DNA of 64,000 bases from Neorhizobium sp. SOG26 (GCF_003491345.1 NZ_CP025512.1:2418001-2482000), one strand, 5' to 3'. Shown: positions 51,636-59,591, numbered from the stretch's first letter. A program made the numbers and translations. Notes: generated from the sequence alone by a model not told the origin.

Positions 51636-53307
51636 ACCGCAGCCGGTTCGTGGTGCCCGCATGGTGCCGCTTGCCAAGCTCCCTGTGTTCTGGGCGCTTG
51701 ACGGCAAGAGGGTGGTCGTTTCCGGCGGCACGGATGCGGCCGCATGGAAAGCCGAGCTCCTAGCCGCCTGCGGCGCGGAGGTGCATGTCTATGCGGGGGA
51801 ACTTTCGGAAACCTTCACGCTGCTGATCGCACGCGGCACGCAACATCCGAACGGCCGGTTCAAACATCATCCTCATGCATGGCATCACGCGATCTTTGCG
51901 GGCGCGGCGCTCGCCATCGCCGACTGCGAAGATGAGCAGGAGGCGCAAGCCTTCTTTGAAGCAGCGCGGGCGGCCGGAATACCAGTCAATGTGATCGACA
52001 AACCGGAGTTCTGCCAGTTCCAGTTCGGCTCGATCGTCAATCGCTCGCCGGTCGTCGTGTCGATCTCGACCGATGGCGCCGCGCCGATCCTTGCCCAGGC
52101 GATCCGCCGGCGCATTGAGACCCTGCTGCCGCAATCGCTGAAGGACTGGGCGCAACTCGCCCAATCCCTGCGGGAAAGGATCAACGCCCGCCTCCCGCCC
52201 GGCCGACTTCGCCGTGCGTTTTGGGAGCGCTTCGTCGATCGGGCTTTTGGTGCCACGCCGGACGCGGCAGTTGAAGCGGAGTTGCTCTCGGATGCAGGTC
52301 TCCTAGCGGCATCACCGGAAAAAACTGGCCGCGTCACGCTCCTTGGCGCCGGTCCCGGAGATGCGGAACTGCTGACGCTGAAGGCGGTGCGGGCGCTGCA
52401 GGCGGCCGATGTCATCCTCTTCGACGACCTCGTTTCGGACGAGGTGCTGGAGCTCGCCCGCCGCGAGGCTAAGCGTATGCTGGTCGGAAAACGCGGCGGC
52501 CGGACGAGTTGCCGGCAGGAAGACATCAACGAGATGATGGTGAAGCTCGCCAAGGCCGGCAAACGCGTCGTGCGGCTGAAATCCGGCGACCCGATGATCT
52601 TCGGCCGTGCGGGAGAGGAAATCGAGTGCCTTGAGGCGCACGGCATATCGGTCGATGTGGTGCCGGGCATTACGTCCGCCAGTGCCATGGCGGCCCGGCT
52701 CGGCGTTTCGCTCACCCATCGCGACCACGCACAAGGCGTGCGTTTTGTCACCGGTCATTCACGAAAGGGCGTGCTGCCTGACAGTCTCGACTGGAACAGT
52801 CTTGCCGATCCTCGGATGACGACTGTCTATTACATGGCCGGCCGCACCGCGGGCGAGATCGCCGGGCGCCTGGTCGATGCCGGGATGACGCCAGATATGC
52901 CGGTCGCCATTGTCAGCGCCGTCTGCCGAAAAAATGAGAGACGTTGGACAGGTCAACTTTGCGACATGCCAAGCGCGATGGCTTCGATCGGTGTGAACGA
53001 GCCGGTATTGGTTGGCATCGGCCAGGTCTTCGCCAAGGCTGGTGCACAGCCGGTAGAACTGAATGTGCGTAGCGAAGCTCGCGCCGTGGCTGATCGCAAA
53101 AACAGAAGGGCCGGCACCTGCCGACCCTTTACCCTGCTATCCGCGGAAACTGCCTTCGTTCATGTCCCGCTCGTCATAGTTCGGCGAGAAATCCTTGTCG
53201 GGCTTCTTCTGGCCGGGCGGATTGCGATGCGCAGTGGCGTCCTCCGACCCGGTGACGACGGTTGGCTTGGCGCTGTGGACGCCGCTTGCCTTCGGATCAC
53301 CTTGTGA
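51607..53307 (+). CDS. cysG: Sirohaem synthase (multifunctional), with abnormal C-terminal extension
   Basis: The N-terminal half (about 20-220) is the precorrin-2 dehydrogenase/ferrochelatase module (GKRVVVSGG, NVIDKPEFCQFQFGSIV). The C-terminal half is the uroporphyrinogen-III methyltransferase (VTLLGAGPGDAELLTLKA, GRAGEEIECL, VVPGITSASA, VLVGIGQVF). It makes the sirohaem of NirB. The ATG at 51607 lies inside the nasA end (29-bp overlap) behind AGGGGA. The recognisable domain stops near residue 476. About 90 more residues run through a terminator hairpin and antisense to the next gene, which suggests a lost stop or a frameshift. Confidence 0.9.
   Translation: MDVLQQPRSEPQPVRGARMVPLAKLPVFWALDGKRVVVSGGTDAAAWKAELLAACGAEVHVYAGELSETFTLLIARGTQHPNGRFKHHPHAWHHAIFAGAALAIADCEDEQEAQAFFEAARAAGIPVNVIDKPEFCQFQFGSIVNRSPVVVSISTDGAAPILAQAIRRRIETLLPQSLKDWAQLAQSLRERINARLPPGRLRRAFWERFVDRAFGATPDAAVEAELLSDAGLLAASPEKTGRVTLLGAGPGDAELLTLKAVRALQAADVILFDDLVSDEVLELARREAKRMLVGKRGGRTSCRQEDINEMMVKLAKAGKRVVRLKSGDPMIFGRAGEEIECLEAHGISVDVVPGITSASAMAARLGVSLTHRDHAQGVRFVTGHSRKGVLPDSLDWNSLADPRMTTVYYMAGRTAGEIAGRLVDAGMTPDMPVAIVSAVCRKNERRWTGQLCDMPSAMASIGVNEPVLVGIGQVFAKAGAQPVELNVRSEARAVADRKNRRAGTCRPFTLLSAETAFVHVPLVIVRREILVGLLLAGRIAMRSGVLRPGDDGWLGAVDAACLRITL
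53106..53130. terminator. Bidirectional terminator hairpin, inside the cysG frame
   Basis: AAGGGcCGGC-acct-GCCGaCCCTT: nine pairs with one mismatch. On the minus strand it is followed by CTG then five T, so it fits the end of the small minus-strand gene at 53137. It lies within the 3' extension of the cysG frame. Confidence 0.65.
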
Positions 53308-53367
53308 CTTGGCGAACTGGCCCTTGGCATCCGCCTCGGGGCCCGACTTTCCAGAAGTTCCTGTCAT
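53137..53367 (-). CDS. Small hydrophilic protein, unknown function
   Basis: The 76-aa product begins MTGTSGKSGPEADAKGQFAK; the ATG at 53367 has GGGAG upstream, and the frame is open further without a site. It is Gly/Lys/Asp/Pro-rich with no membrane segment. It begins one base after the stop of the next upstream small gene, so the two form an operon under the stress promoter at 53597-53622. Confidence 0.65.
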   Translation of the reverse strand: MTGTSGKSGPEADAKGQFAKSQGDPKASGVHSAKPTVVTGSEDATAHRNPPGQKKPDKDFSPNYDERDMNEGSFRG

Positions 53368-53368
53368 G

Positions 53369-53569
53369 TCAGTCTCCCTTGATCTTGCCAGTATCGGTGG
53401 CTTTGTCACGCGACGGGTCGCGATTGTTTTCATGCAGCGCGTCGCGGTCACGGTCCGGATTGTCCTTTGCCGGCATGTAACCGCGTGGCGTGTTTTCCTG
53501 TGGACCCTCCCACCGCGGGGACTGGTCTGTGGTGCCGGGTGCTCCGGCCTTTGGCGAATCCATGCCCAT
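53369..53569 (-). CDS. Small hydrophilic protein with general-stress promoter
   Basis: The 66-aa product begins MGMDSPKAGAPGTTDQSP; AGGAGGAAT lies six bases before the ATG. It is rich in Asp, Arg, Pro, Asn and Lys. It is the first gene of a two-gene set with 53137. A GGAAC-N17-GGTT promoter gives a leader of about 20 bases. Function unknown. Confidence 0.68.
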   Translation of the reverse strand: MGMDSPKAGAPGTTDQSPRWEGPQENTPRGYMPAKDNPDRDRDALHENNRDPSRDKATDTGKIKGD

Positions 53570-53596
53570 GCCTATTCCTCCTGTTGTGTGAGAGGT

Positions 53597-53622
53597 AACC
53601 CGCAAGACCATGCTGGAGTTCC
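53597..53622 (-). promoter_or_regulatory. EcfG/RpoE2-type general stress promoter (small genes 53569-53137)
   Basis: On the minus strand GGAAC (53622-53618), 17 bases, GGTT (53600-53597). It has the same geometry and leader length as the promoters at 17911 and 22973. Confidence 0.65.
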
Positions 53623-53744
53623 GGATCAGGCGCGGCACGCATCGAGACAGGAGGTTGCACGCACAACTAATCGCTTGATCTCCCCCCACGACAGTCCTAG
53701 CATTGATCAAATGCTCACGACGGCACTTTCACGGGAGACTTCGT

Positions 53745-55019
53745 ATGGACATCCTCGCAAACAAGCAGTTCGCTGCAACTGACTTCCCGGTGGAGGAAGT
53801 GCGGCGGCAGTTTCCGGCGCTTCAGAAATACAAGGACTTCATCTTTTTCGAAAATGCCGGCGGCGCGCAGGTCCCTCAGGTGGTGATTGATGCAGTCTCC
53901 GCGCATCTGCTGGACTGCAACGTGCAGCGCATGGCGCCATACCTCCATAGCCAAGGCGTTGACAAAAGCGTTGCTGATGCACGCGTTTCCGTGGGCCTGC
54001 TCGTCAATGCCTACCGACCGGAAGAAATCTCCTTCGGCCTCAACGCCACGTCCTTCATCCGTCTTGTCAGCCTCGGCATCGCCAAAATGCTGGGGGAGCG
54101 CAACGAAATCATCGTCACCGACATGGATCACGATGCCGATATCGCCACCTGGACTGCGCTCGAAGCGGATGGTGCCAAGATCGTCTGGTGGCGGATGCGC
54201 GATGACGGCATGCTCCACACGGAAGACCTGGAACCGCTGCTGAGCGACAAAACGAGGCTTGTCGCCTGCACCGTTACCGCCCACTCGATCGGCACGATCG
54301 TTGACGTGGCGACCGTCGGCAAGCTCGCGCATGCGGCCGGCGCGGAAGTATTCCTCGATTGCGTGCATTTCGGACCGCATGGGCTGATCGACGTGCAGGC
54401 ATGGGATTGCGACTACCTCGTCTGCTCCGGCTACAAGAACTTCTCGCCGCATATGGGCTTTCTCTGGGGCCGCTATGACGCGCTGGTAAAGCTGCCGACC
54501 TTCAAGGAAGACTTCATTCCGGACGTGCCGCCCTACAAGATCGAGGTCGGAACCTTCACGTATGAAAACGTCGCCGGCATGGATGCGGCGATCCGTTACC
54601 TCGAAGGCCTTGGCCGCCGGTTCCTGACCGCGGGCGATCATTCACGCCGCGATGCGATCGTGGCGGCCATGGGCGCGATCCGTTCGTATGAACAGGTGCT
54701 CTCGCGACAAATGCTGTCGGTGCTGAAGAAGCACAGCGCGACAATCTACGGGATTTCGGACGAGACGCAGGTTGAACATCGGGTCCCGACCATCTGCTTC
54801 AACATCCCGGGCGTATCGCCACAACATATTTCAGCGGAATTGGGCAAGCGGCAGATCGGCAGCCGCGACGGCCACATGTTTGCCCCTCGCCTGATGAAAC
54901 GGCTGGGCCTGACCATGCAGACAGGCTGCATGCGGGTTTCCATGGTGCATTACAACACGCTCGAAGAGATCGAGCGCTTCGACAGCGTGCTGGGCGGGAT
55001 CATCAAGACGGCGCGCTGA
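53745..55019 (+). CDS. Class V aminotransferase, cysteine-desulfurase-like
   Basis: The 424-aa protein starts at the ATG behind GGGAG; the frame is open 14 codons further. It has [46 protein letters not shown] and the PLP lysine in [17 protein letters not shown]. This resembles the VC1184-type group of cysteine-desulfurase-like enzymes rather than IscS/SufS, and no isc or suf genes are near. The substrate is unknown. Confidence 0.85.
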   Translation: MDILANKQFAATDFPVEEVRRQFPALQKYKDFIFFENAGGAQVPQVVIDAVSAHLLDCNVQRMAPYLHSQGVDKSVADARVSVGLLVNAYRPEEISFGLNATSFIRLVSLGIAKMLGERNEIIVTDMDHDADIATWTALEADGAKIVWWRMRDDGMLHTEDLEPLLSDKTRLVACTVTAHSIGTIVDVATVGKLAHAAGAEVFLDCVHFGPHGLIDVQAWDCDYLVCSGYKNFSPHMGFLWGRYDALVKLPTFKEDFIPDVPPYKIEVGTFTYENVAGMDAAIRYLEGLGRRFLTAGDHSRRDAIVAAMGAIRSYEQVLSRQMLSVLKKHSATIYGISDETQVEHRVPTICFNIPGVSPQHISAELGKRQIGSRDGHMFAPRLMKRLGLTMQTGCMRVSMVHYNTLEEIERFDSVLGGIIKTAR

Positions 55020-55038
55020 CGATCAGCTTTGCACAGCG

Positions 55039-55058
55039 GCCGGCCCTACCGGGCCGGC
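55039..55058. terminator. Hairpin between convergent genes
   Basis: GCCGGCCC-tacc-GGGCCGGC is a perfect 8-bp stem with a tetraloop in the 54-bp gap after the class V aminotransferase. T-tracts are lacking on both sides. Confidence 0.6.
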
Positions 55059-55073
55059 GTATTCATGTGGCCG

Positions 55074-55364
55074 TCAATGAACGGCCGTGCTGATCATCGG
55101 ATAAGGGTGGGCGGCCTTGAATTGCGTGATCACCGCTGCAGCCTGCTGAAGCACCTGTTCGGCAGCATCGAGATTGTCGCGCGCCAGCTCATCGGCATTG
55201 ACGCGAATTGCCTCGGCCATGTTGCTGGAGATTGCAGCAAAGTGTCGGTTGCCTTCCGCAAAGGCTTCGCGTGCGGTGCCTTCGAGCACCTGAGCAATCG
55301 AAACAAAGATCTCCTCACGCTCATCGACGCTGAGGTCACGGATACTCTGATGTACATGTTCCAT
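55074..55364 (-). CDS. Small helical hypothetical protein
   Basis: The 96-aa product (MEHVHQSIRDLSVDEREEIF...) looks helical and Ala/Glu/Asn-rich (AISSNMAEAIRVNADELARD, NLDAAEQVLQQAAAVI), like phasin-type or coiled helical-bundle proteins. The ATG at 55364 is taken; an in-frame GTG lies four codons upstream. No family assigned. Confidence 0.6.
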   Translation of the reverse strand: MEHVHQSIRDLSVDEREEIFVSIAQVLEGTAREAFAEGNRHFAAISSNMAEAIRVNADELARDNLDAAEQVLQQAAAVITQFKAAHPYPMISTAVH

Positions 55365-55487
55365 AACGCCACCCACAAAAAGTCGTTGTGACGGCCGGTC
55401 TCTCTTGAGCCCCGACCAAAATGATAGTTGGGAACGGAAAAAGCTGTGTTCAAGACCGCCAGATTGTGCCTGAAGACAGCAGACGGC

Positions 55488-55521
55488 AAAAGGCCACGCC
55501 CGGAAACCGAGCGTGGCCTTT
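55488..55521 (-). terminator. Terminator of the first flagellin gene
   Basis: AAAGGCCACGC and GCGTGGCCTTT form an 11-bp stem with an 11-base loop; on the minus strand it ends in a run of T. It lies 40 bp after the flagellin stop. Confidence 0.8.
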
Positions 55522-55560
55522 CTTGTTTCAGGCAGTCAGCTTGCGCTGAGGACCAGGCTC

Positions 55561-56514
55561 TTAGCGGAAGAGCGTCAGGATGTTCTGAGCTTCGCTGTTG
55601 GCGATCGACAGAGCCTGTACGCCGAGCTGCTGCTGCGTCTGCAGAGCCTTGAGGCGGGTCGACTCTTCGTTCATGTCAGCGTCAACCAGCTTGCCAACAC
55701 CTGCGTCGATCGAGTCAGACAGGTCTTCAACGAAGTCCTTCTGCAGTTCGATACGCTTGTTGACAGCACCGATGTCAGCAGCAGCGTTGGTCATTTCCTT
55801 CAGGGCAGCTTCCGTGACGGCCAGCGTCAGCGACAGAAGGTCTGCGCCCATGCTGGTGATGTCGAAGCTGATGACGCTGTTGGTCGAGATGGCCGGAGCA
55901 ACCGTCGCGCCGAGCGAGTTGGTGTAGGAAACAGTGTGGTACTTCGTCAGGATACCAGCTGTCGTCAAGTGGGTGGTGCCGGTCTGGGCGATCAGCGACG
56001 AGCTGCCGGTGTTGTATTCCAGCGTCGTCAGGCTGATGGCGCCGTTGTTGTCGCGGTTGAACGAACCAACGATGGCCTGCGTGCCGGCGGTGTTGGTGCC
56101 GGTCTGATGGTAGACCCAGTTCTGGCCCGAGAAGGCAGCAGACTTGGCGATCGAGATCAGCTGATCCTGCAGCTGGTCGATTTCCTTCTGGACCTTGGAC
56201 TTGTCAACGCCCGGCTGGGAAGCCGCGGTGATCTTCTGCTTGATTTCGTCGACAACGGAGATCGAGCTTTCCAGGGCGGTGTAAGCAACGTCGGTGATGG
56301 CAGCGCCGAGGCCGAGAGCGTCCTTGACGGTGCCCAGTGCCTTGTTGTCCGAACGCATGGTCGTTGCGATCGACCAGTAAGCGGCGTTGTCGGAAGCGGT
56401 TTCGACCCTGTAACCAGAGGAGATACGGCTCTGGGTCTTCTCCATTTCGCTGCCGATAGAGCGGAGAGTGGAGAGGGCGGCCATAGCCGAGTTGTTGGTA
56501 AGAATGCTAGACAT
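55561..56514 (-). CDS. Flagellin (copy 1)
   Basis: The 317-aa flagellin is of the short rhizobial kind. It has the conserved N-terminus MSSILTNNSAMAALSTLRS with RISSGYRVETASDNAAYWS, and the C-terminus NEESTRLKALQTQQQLGVQA with a final NILTLFR. The central variable region is short. Between about residues 160 and 207 it is identical to copy 3 on the opposite strand and different from the adjacent copy 2. It should be exported by the flagellar type III apparatus and form the filament. No other flagellar genes are in the window. Confidence 0.96.
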   Translation of the reverse strand: MSSILTNNSAMAALSTLRSIGSEMEKTQSRISSGYRVETASDNAAYWSIATTMRSDNKALGTVKDALGLGAAITDVAYTALESSISVVDEIKQKITAASQPGVDKSKVQKEIDQLQDQLISIAKSAAFSGQNWVYHQTGTNTAGTQAIVGSFNRDNNGAISLTTLEYNTGSSSLIAQTGTTHLTTAGILTKYHTVSYTNSLGATVAPAISTNSVISFDITSMGADLLSLTLAVTEAALKEMTNAAADIGAVNKRIELQKDFVEDLSDSIDAGVGKLVDADMNEESTRLKALQTQQQLGVQALSIANSEAQNILTLFR

Positions 56515-56519
56515 AACTG

Positions 56520-56548
56520 GTCCCTTTGTTACGCTTCACTATTGGGAC
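56520..56548 (-). promoter_or_regulatory. Ribosome-site-occluding stem, flagellin copy 1 leader
   Basis: On the minus strand GTCCC (56548-56544) can pair with GGGAC (56524-56520), which overlaps the ribosome site AAGGGAC just before the start. The same pairing and neighbouring motifs (GGCATGATGCC at 56586-56576, GTGACCGG) occur in copy 3. Confidence 0.5.
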
Positions 56549-56695
56549 ATCCCGGACTAACCGGTCACGTGGTCGGGCATCATGCCAGTCCGATCCGTTT
56601 GTTTGTCTGGATCGAACCCTTCGTGTGAGATGCACAATGCCGGTCAGTTCTTATCAATTTCTTTAAAATGCGATCAACCACGCCGACGGTTTGTT

Positions 56696-56707
56696 TATGG
56701 TTAGCGG
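56696..56707 (-). promoter_or_regulatory. Flagellar -10-like element upstream of copy 1
   Basis: On the minus strand CCGCTAACCATA, about 182 bp before the start. It corresponds to CCGTTAACCCTA before copy 3 and TCGTTAACCATA before copy 2. A matching TAAA -35 box was not found here. Confidence 0.35.
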
Positions 56708-56799
56708 ACGGTAAACCCGGCTGCAGCGCGGTTAACCCTCAACAAGCCATGGCTTTCTAACTTTCTGAACCCTTCTCCTTCAGTGCCGGTATAAAAGGG

Positions 56800-56827
56800 A
56801 AAAGGCCGCATCCATGACGCGGCCTTT
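56800..56827 (-). terminator. Terminator of flagellin copy 2
   Basis: AAAGGCCGC and GCGGCCTTT form a 9-bp stem with a 9-base loop; on the minus strand it runs out into TTTCCC. It lies 30 bp after the copy 2 stop. Confidence 0.75.
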
Positions 56828-56857
56828 CTGATAGGGCTGGTTCGAAGACTGTCGGTC

Positions 56858-57808
56858 TTAACGGAACAGCGTGAGGATGTTTTCCGCGGAGCTGTTGGCA
56901 ATCGAGAGCGCCTGGACACCGAGCTGCTGCTGGGTCTGCAGGGCCTTGAGGCGGGTCGACTCCTCATTCATGTCGGCATCAACTAGCTTGCCAACGCCCG
57001 TTTCGATCGCGTCCGTCAGGTTTTCAACGAATGTCGTCTGCAGGTCGATGCGCTTGTTGATGGCGCCGATGTCGGCAGCCGCGTTGGTCAACTCCTTGAG
57101 GGCAGCTTCCGTTGCAACCAGCGACTGGGCGAGCAGGTCTGCACCCATGGTGCTGATGTCGAGGCTCATCACGCTGTTGGCTGCGGTGCCGCTGGAGGTC
57201 GTACCGGCAGAATTGGTGTAGCTCACCGAATTGAGCTTGGTCAGGATGCCCGCAGCCGTCGACATCGTGGCGCCGTTCATTGAGATCAGCGACGAGTTCG
57301 TGGTGTCATATTCCAGCTTCGTCAGGCTGATGTTGCCGAAGTTGTCACGGTTGAACGAACCGACGATGGCCTGGGTACCGGCAGTGTTGGTGCCGGCCTG
57401 GTGGTAGACCCAGTTCTGGCCCGAGAAGGAAGCGGACTTGGCGATCGACATCAGTTGCTCCTGCAACTGGTCGATTTCCTTCTGGATCTTGCTCTTGTCG
57501 ACGCCCGGCTGCGAAGCAGCCGTGATCTTCGACTTGATCTCGTCAACAACCGAGATGGCGTTTTCGAGAGCGGTGTAGGCAACGTCGGTCGTGGCGGCGC
57601 CAAGACCGAGAGCGTCCTTGACGGTGCTCAGTGCCTTGTTGTCGGAGCGCATGGTGGTTGCGATCGACCAGTATGCGGCGTTGTCAGATGCATTTTCGAT
57701 ACGAAAGCCTGACGACACCCGCTTCTGCGTGGTTTCCATGTCGCTGCTGATGTTGCGGAGAGTGGAAAGAGCGGCCATTGCCGCGTTGTTCGTCAGAATG
57801 CTGGTCAT
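56858..57808 (-). CDS. Flagellin (copy 2)
   Basis: This 316-aa flagellin has the same conserved ends as the other copies (MTSILTNNAAMAALSTLRN; final NILTLFR) but a different centre (KLEYDTTNSSLISMNGATMS). It lies directly upstream of copy 1 on the same strand, yet it is the most divergent of the three and does not share the copy 1/copy 3 leader. It has its own terminator and a short leader of about 40 bases. Confidence 0.95.
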   Translation of the reverse strand: MTSILTNNAAMAALSTLRNISSDMETTQKRVSSGFRIENASDNAAYWSIATTMRSDNKALSTVKDALGLGAATTDVAYTALENAISVVDEIKSKITAASQPGVDKSKIQKEIDQLQEQLMSIAKSASFSGQNWVYHQAGTNTAGTQAIVGSFNRDNFGNISLTKLEYDTTNSSLISMNGATMSTAAGILTKLNSVSYTNSAGTTSSGTAANSVMSLDISTMGADLLAQSLVATEAALKELTNAAADIGAINKRIDLQTTFVENLTDAIETGVGKLVDADMNEESTRLKALQTQQQLGVQALSIANSSAENILTLFR

Positions 57809-57854
57809 GAGTGGTAGCCCTGTTTATCGTTCGATGGAGACGAGATAATCTGAT

Positions 57855-57866
57855 TATGGTTAACGA
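57855..57866 (-). promoter_or_regulatory. Flagellar -10-like element upstream of copy 2
   Basis: On the minus strand TCGTTAACCATA, about 47 bp before the copy 2 start. It was identified only by similarity to the elements before copies 1 and 3. Confidence 0.3.
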
Positions 57867-57954
57867 ACGGTTACGAACGGACCCCAGCAAGTTACCTTTG
57901 AATTGAGCAAGAACAGCTTTCAGCCAGATTCCGACGATCTGCCGCGTTCCTGCG

Positions 57955-57970
57955 ATTGATATCGATCAAT
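57955..57970. promoter_or_regulatory. Palindrome in the divergent flagellin region
   Basis: ATTGAT-ATCG-ATCAAT is a perfect 6-bp dyad with 4-bp spacing, AT-rich and well placed to bind a regulator between the two flagellin promoters. Confidence 0.35.
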
Positions 57971-58216
57971 TAGAGCCACCACGGCATCGTTGTGCTGATT
58001 CTCGGCTTTTAAAAACGCACTTTTGCTGCCAGAACCGTCAGTATCTCCAAGATAAATCTGTGCTCTACATTGAAATATTTTGGAAGAACATCTGCTGATT
58101 CGTGCGCCACGGCATGATTCGCCTTTCGAAGATCGAAAGAACCACCGAAGCTTCTAGTTCTGACGATTGTTTAATGACTGATCCCAAGAGGTCCCGAAGA
58201 GCAACTAATCATTTTT

Positions 58217-58247
58217 TAAACATCTTCCGCAGCATCCGTTAACCCTA
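58217..58247 (+). promoter_or_regulatory. Sigma-28-like promoter of flagellin copy 3
   Basis: TAAA (58217-58220), 14 bases, TCCGTTAA (58235-58242), then CCCTA. This resembles TAAA-N15-GCCGATAA. It would start a leader of about 185 bases before the ATG at 58436. Confidence 0.45.
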
Positions 58248-58401
58248 GATTCGAAGGCGCTGCTCATGGGGCAGACAATTAGGAAGTTGGCAAGAAACGA
58301 CGTGTGAAAACCTCCTCACACGACGGGGTTTGGTTTCCATAACGAGGGCCAAGTTGGCATGATGCCGTACCGGAGTGACCGGTAATTTCTGAACCCGGTA
58401 T

Positions 58402-58429
58402 GTCCCACTCAGTATTTCGTAAAAGGGAC
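58402..58429 (+). promoter_or_regulatory. Ribosome-site-occluding stem, flagellin copy 3 leader
   Basis: GTCCC (58402-58406) can pair with GGGAC (58425-58429), which overlaps the ribosome site AAGGGAC six bases before the ATG. The pairing is conserved in copy 1 despite a different loop. Confidence 0.5.
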
Positions 58430-58435
58430 TAACCC

Positions 58436-59389
58436 ATGGCTAGCATTCTCACCAACAACTCGGCACTGACCGCTCTTTCCACGCTTCGTTCGATCAGCCA
58501 GGAGATGGAGCGTACCCAGAACCGTATTTCGTCCGGTTACCGCGTCGAGACCGCCTCGGACAACTCTGCCTACTGGTCGATCGCAACGACCATGCGTTCG
58601 GACAACAAGGCACTGGGCACCGTGAAGGACGCTCTCGGCCTTGGCGCTGCAACGACCGACGTTGCTTACACCGCCCTGGAAAGCTCGATCTCCGTCGTCG
58701 ACGAGATCAAGCAGAAGATCACCGCGGCTTCCCAGCCGGGCGTCGACAAGGGGAAGATCCAGAAGGAAATCGACCAGTTGCAGGAGCAGCTGATCTCGAT
58801 CGCCAAGTCCGCTTCCTTCTCGGGCCAGAACTGGGTCTACCACCAGACCGGCACCAACACCGCCGGCACCCAGGCCATCGTTGGTTCGTTCAACCGCGAC
58901 AACTCCGGCAACATCAGCCTCACGACGCTGGAATACAACACCGGCAGCTCGTCGCTGATCGCCCAGACCGGCACCACCCACTTGACGACGGCCGGTATCC
59001 TGACGAAGTACCACACGGTTTCCTACACCAACTCGCTCGGTGCGACGGTTGCTGCTGTCCAGGCCACGAGCAGCATCATCAGCCTCGACATCACCAGCAT
59101 GGGCGCAGACCTTCTGTCGCTGACGCTGGCTGCGACCGAGTCCGCCCTGAAGGAAATGACCAACGCCGCTGCTGACATCGGTGCCGTCAACAAGCGCATC
59201 GACCTGCAGAAGAACTTTGTGCAGGACCTGAACGACTCGATCGCATCAGGTATCAGCAAGCTGGTTGACGCCGACATGAACGAAGAGTCGACCCGCCTCA
59301 AGGCCCTGCAGACGCAGCAGCAGCTCGGCATCCAGGCACTCTCGATCGCCAACAGCGACTCGCAGAACATCCTGGCGCTGTTCCGCTAA
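58436..59389 (+). CDS. Flagellin (copy 3)
   Basis: This 317-aa flagellin (MASILTNNSALTALSTLRS; final NILALFR) shares with copy 1 an identical central stretch of about 48 residues and a homologous leader, but lies on the opposite strand beyond copy 2. Differences are confined to the ends and to about residues 208-220. It should contribute to the same filament. Confidence 0.96.
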   Translation: MASILTNNSALTALSTLRSISQEMERTQNRISSGYRVETASDNSAYWSIATTMRSDNKALGTVKDALGLGAATTDVAYTALESSISVVDEIKQKITAASQPGVDKGKIQKEIDQLQEQLISIAKSASFSGQNWVYHQTGTNTAGTQAIVGSFNRDNSGNISLTTLEYNTGSSSLIAQTGTTHLTTAGILTKYHTVSYTNSLGATVAAVQATSSIISLDITSMGADLLSLTLAATESALKEMTNAAADIGAVNKRIDLQKNFVQDLNDSIASGISKLVDADMNEESTRLKALQTQQQLGIQALSIANSDSQNILALFR

Positions 59390-59399
59390 GATCAACACG

Positions 59400-59434
59400 G
59401 GCTGTGGCGCGATTCACCGCGCCACAGCCTTTTC
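59400..59434 (+). terminator. Terminator of flagellin copy 3
   Basis: GGCTGTGGCGCG-attcac-CGCGCCACAGCC is a perfect 12-bp stem followed by TTTTCTC, 10 bp after the stop. It is the strongest intrinsic terminator in the window. Confidence 0.9.
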
Positions 59435-59591
59435 TCATTTAGGGAAGCACCCTTTCCTTCTCCCGCCGCCGAACCTTCAAGCGGGCCGCTGCTTCTCCGT
59501 CTTCTCGGCTGACATTGCTGGATCGAGTGCAAGCCTGTTATGAGCTTTGCGATACTCCACTCACTCCCGGCATCAGCGAGGGGACCAGACT

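Larger units (their letters stand above)
56515..56799 (-). other. Promoter and leader region of flagellin copy 1
   Basis: Apart from the downstream terminator of copy 2, this gap holds only the upstream region of copy 1. From the start codon outwards on the minus strand there is the ribosome-site stem, GTGACCGG, the palindrome GGCATGATGCC, a TCACACGAAGGG motif and a promoter-like CCGCTAACCATA. I see no gene. Confidence 0.6.
57809..58435. other. Divergent flagellin regulatory region (627 bp, no gene)
   Basis: This region lies between flagellin copies 2 and 3 and is less GC-rich than its surroundings. It holds the copy 2 element near 57855, a dyad ATTGAT-ATCG-ATCAAT at 57955-57970, a sigma-28-like promoter at 58217-58247 and a leader of about 185 bases for copy 3. 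That leader has hairpins at 58301-58322, 58356-58366 and 58368-58384. No open frame with a ribosome site was found. Confidence 0.65.
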
